A stretch of DNA of 64,000 nucleotides, taken from NCBI GenBank assembly GCA_965601825.1, contig OZ271839.1:2294001-2358000 (forward strand). The letters run 5' to 3'. Every line of letters begins with the position of its first letter. Position 1 is the first letter of the stretch. Both the position numbers and the translations under genes were made by a program. Below are positions 62,949 to 64,000 of this stretch, piece after piece. The stretch comes from HXMU1420-13 sp965601825. Lineage in GTDB: Bacteria; Bacteroidota; Rhodothermia; Balneolales; Balneolaceae. The notes under the pieces are model-generated. The model was not told the DNA's origin, ran no database searches, and saw only the letters and a program-made list of their open reading frames with translations.

Positions 62949-63980
62949 TTACTCAATATCTCCTTCAAAATATTCAATAGCTCGCTTCATAGTATCATTA
63001 TTACCTTTGGATTTTTCTGCGATGCTATTCTGAATTCGATCCTGAAACGCTTGTGCGGCATCATATCCATAATGTTTCAGTAAATGATTCATCGCAATTA
63101 CTTCTGCAATAACTGTTATGTTTTTACCGGGAGTAATTGGCAATTGAATAAATGGTACTTCAACATCGAGCAGATTAACCGTATCGTGGTCTAGTCCGGT
63201 TCGATTTATATCCAAATTATCGTCCCACAAAGTGAGTTCCATTACAACTTCTAATCTTTTCTGATATCTTATAGAGCGGATTCCAAACATTTTCATCACA
63301 TCGACGATCCCTAATCCTCGAATTTCCATGAAATGTTTGCTTATTTGAGTTGCAGCTCCCATCAAAACACTGCTTTTCTTTGTAAGCATAACAACATCAT
63401 CTGCAACTAAACGATGCCCTCTTTCTACCAGATCTAAAGCAACTTCACTTTTACCAATTCCGGAGCGTCCAACAATCAAAATTCCGATTCCATATACGTC
63501 AACCATAGCACCATGTACTACCGTTTGTAATGCAAATTGATCTTCCAGAAAATCCCTCAACAATTGCATGAAACGGGTAGTCTCATATGGAGTTGTATAG
63601 ACCGGTATTCCTGCTTCTTCGGCAAGAATCAGGAGGTAATCAGGTAACACATTACCATCGGTTAAAAAAATAACAGGGAGCTGAAACTGAAGAATATTCC
63701 TAAAAGCTGAAATCTGCTTTTCTTTCGACATGTTCTCCAAAAACTGGTTTTCGGTATTTCCCAGTATCTGAACCCTTTGATAAGTATACAGTTTAACATA
63801 ACCGGCTAATGCTAATCCCGGCCTGTGTAGATCTGCTTCCCGCACATATCTATCGGCACAACAATCTTCAGCTGCACAAGCAATAAGATTGATATTTACC
63901 CGATCCCTCAGGCTTTCAACGATATATTTAACGCTAATCTTTTCCTTTATAGGGATCGGAGGTTGAGAAGTAAATGCCAT
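62949..63980 (-). CDS. hprK: HPr kinase/phosphorylase
   Basis: 343 residues. The N-terminal domain (to about 150) precedes the kinase: Walker A VGRSGIGKSEVALDLVERGHRLVADD and the HprK signature MEIRGLGIVDVMKMFG, then INRTGLDHDTVNLLDVEVPFIQLPITPGKN. It phosphorylates HPr at Ser-46 or dephosphorylates it, linking carbon state to transport and gene control. No HPr or PTS enzyme is in the window; in Bacteroidota-like genomes the partners may be reduced. Start about 20 nt before the window end. Confidence 0.92.
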   Translation of the reverse strand: MAFTSQPPIPIKEKISVKYIVESLRDRVNINLIACAAEDCCADRYVREADLHRPGLALAGYVKLYTYQRVQILGNTENQFLENMSKEKQISAFRNILQFQLPVIFLTDGNVLPDYLLILAEEAGIPVYTTPYETTRFMQLLRDFLEDQFALQTVVHGAMVDVYGIGILIVGRSGIGKSEVALDLVERGHRLVADDVVMLTKKSSVLMGAATQISKHFMEIRGLGIVDVMKMFGIRSIRYQKRLEVVMELTLWDDNLDINRTGLDHDTVNLLDVEVPFIQLPITPGKNITVIAEVIAMNHLLKHYGYDAAQAFQDRIQNSIAEKSKGNNDTMKRAIEYFEGDIE

Positions 63981-64000
63981 GAATTAATGAGCGAATTTTT

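Overview
The window looks like chromosome from an AT-rich member of the Bacteroidota/Balneolota branch (Balneola- or Gracilimonas-like). This is inferred from gene content: a GWxTD-domain secreted protein, a THUMP-like (PG_1098-type) methyltransferase, a DUF2795 protein, monomeric NADP-isocitrate dehydrogenase, HPr kinase, KorAB, lipoproteins with an AQ-type cleavage or Gly-Cys lipobox, weak Shine-Dalgarno signals and frequent 1-4 nt gene overlaps. I found no rRNA, tRNA, CRISPR array, insertion sequence or prophage. Nearly all genes are ordinary chromosomal ones.

Layout. 1-860: the end of a THUMP-like methyltransferase and a small ABM-fold protein. 872-11410: a signalling island. It has two paralogous outer-membrane barrels, a one-domain periplasmic-binding-like protein, a membrane histidine kinase, two receiver-HisKA_2 kinases, a four-PAS HisKA_2 kinase and two tandem lipoproteins. 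Several units in it carry a motif that reads as a sigma-28 (FliA/WhiG-type) -10 element, GCCGATAA or TCCGATAA, three of them with a recognisable -35 box at the right distance. 11573-15930: an operon of three secreted amidohydrolase-fold proteins, of which only one keeps the metal-binding HxH. 16076-20724: rlmD, a cyclic-nucleotide-binding-like domain protein, an Omp85 protein and a DUF2795 protein. 20889-26864: a forward run of tatA, gatA, an SDR, an M28/glutaminyl cyclase-like lipoprotein, prmA, a Ppx/GppA protein and an ECF sigma factor. 26865-27880: a thioredoxin-like gene surrounded by small intergenic hairpin repeats and a degenerate tandem repeat.

27861-32711 (minus): queG, ftsE, a methyltransferase, pdxA and a GWxTD protein. 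32824-38227: an acyl-CoA carboxylase subunit, small membrane proteins, an F420-type NADP reductase and two haem lipoproteins. 38363-43934: monomeric icd, a small conserved protein, mutL and a tRNA-queuosine mannosyltransferase homologue. 43931-53723 (mostly minus): secreted hydrolases, dnaB, a family-4-like uracil-DNA glycosylase without iron-sulfur cysteines, mtaB, a Kef/CPA2 antiporter and a PAS-HisKA_2 kinase. 53888-63980: korAB, two envelope proteins, bioB, a Tat-exported TIM-barrel lipoprotein, an OmpR-type regulator, trmH, an M23 peptidase and hprK.

Themes. Queuosine modification is represented twice (queG and the mannosyltransferase). tRNA/rRNA modification is prominent (rlmD, queG, mtaB, trmH, mannosyltransferase). 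Central carbon metabolism includes icd and KorAB, consecutive steps around 2-oxoglutarate. The most promising candidate for a little-described system is the signalling island at 0.87-11.4 kb.
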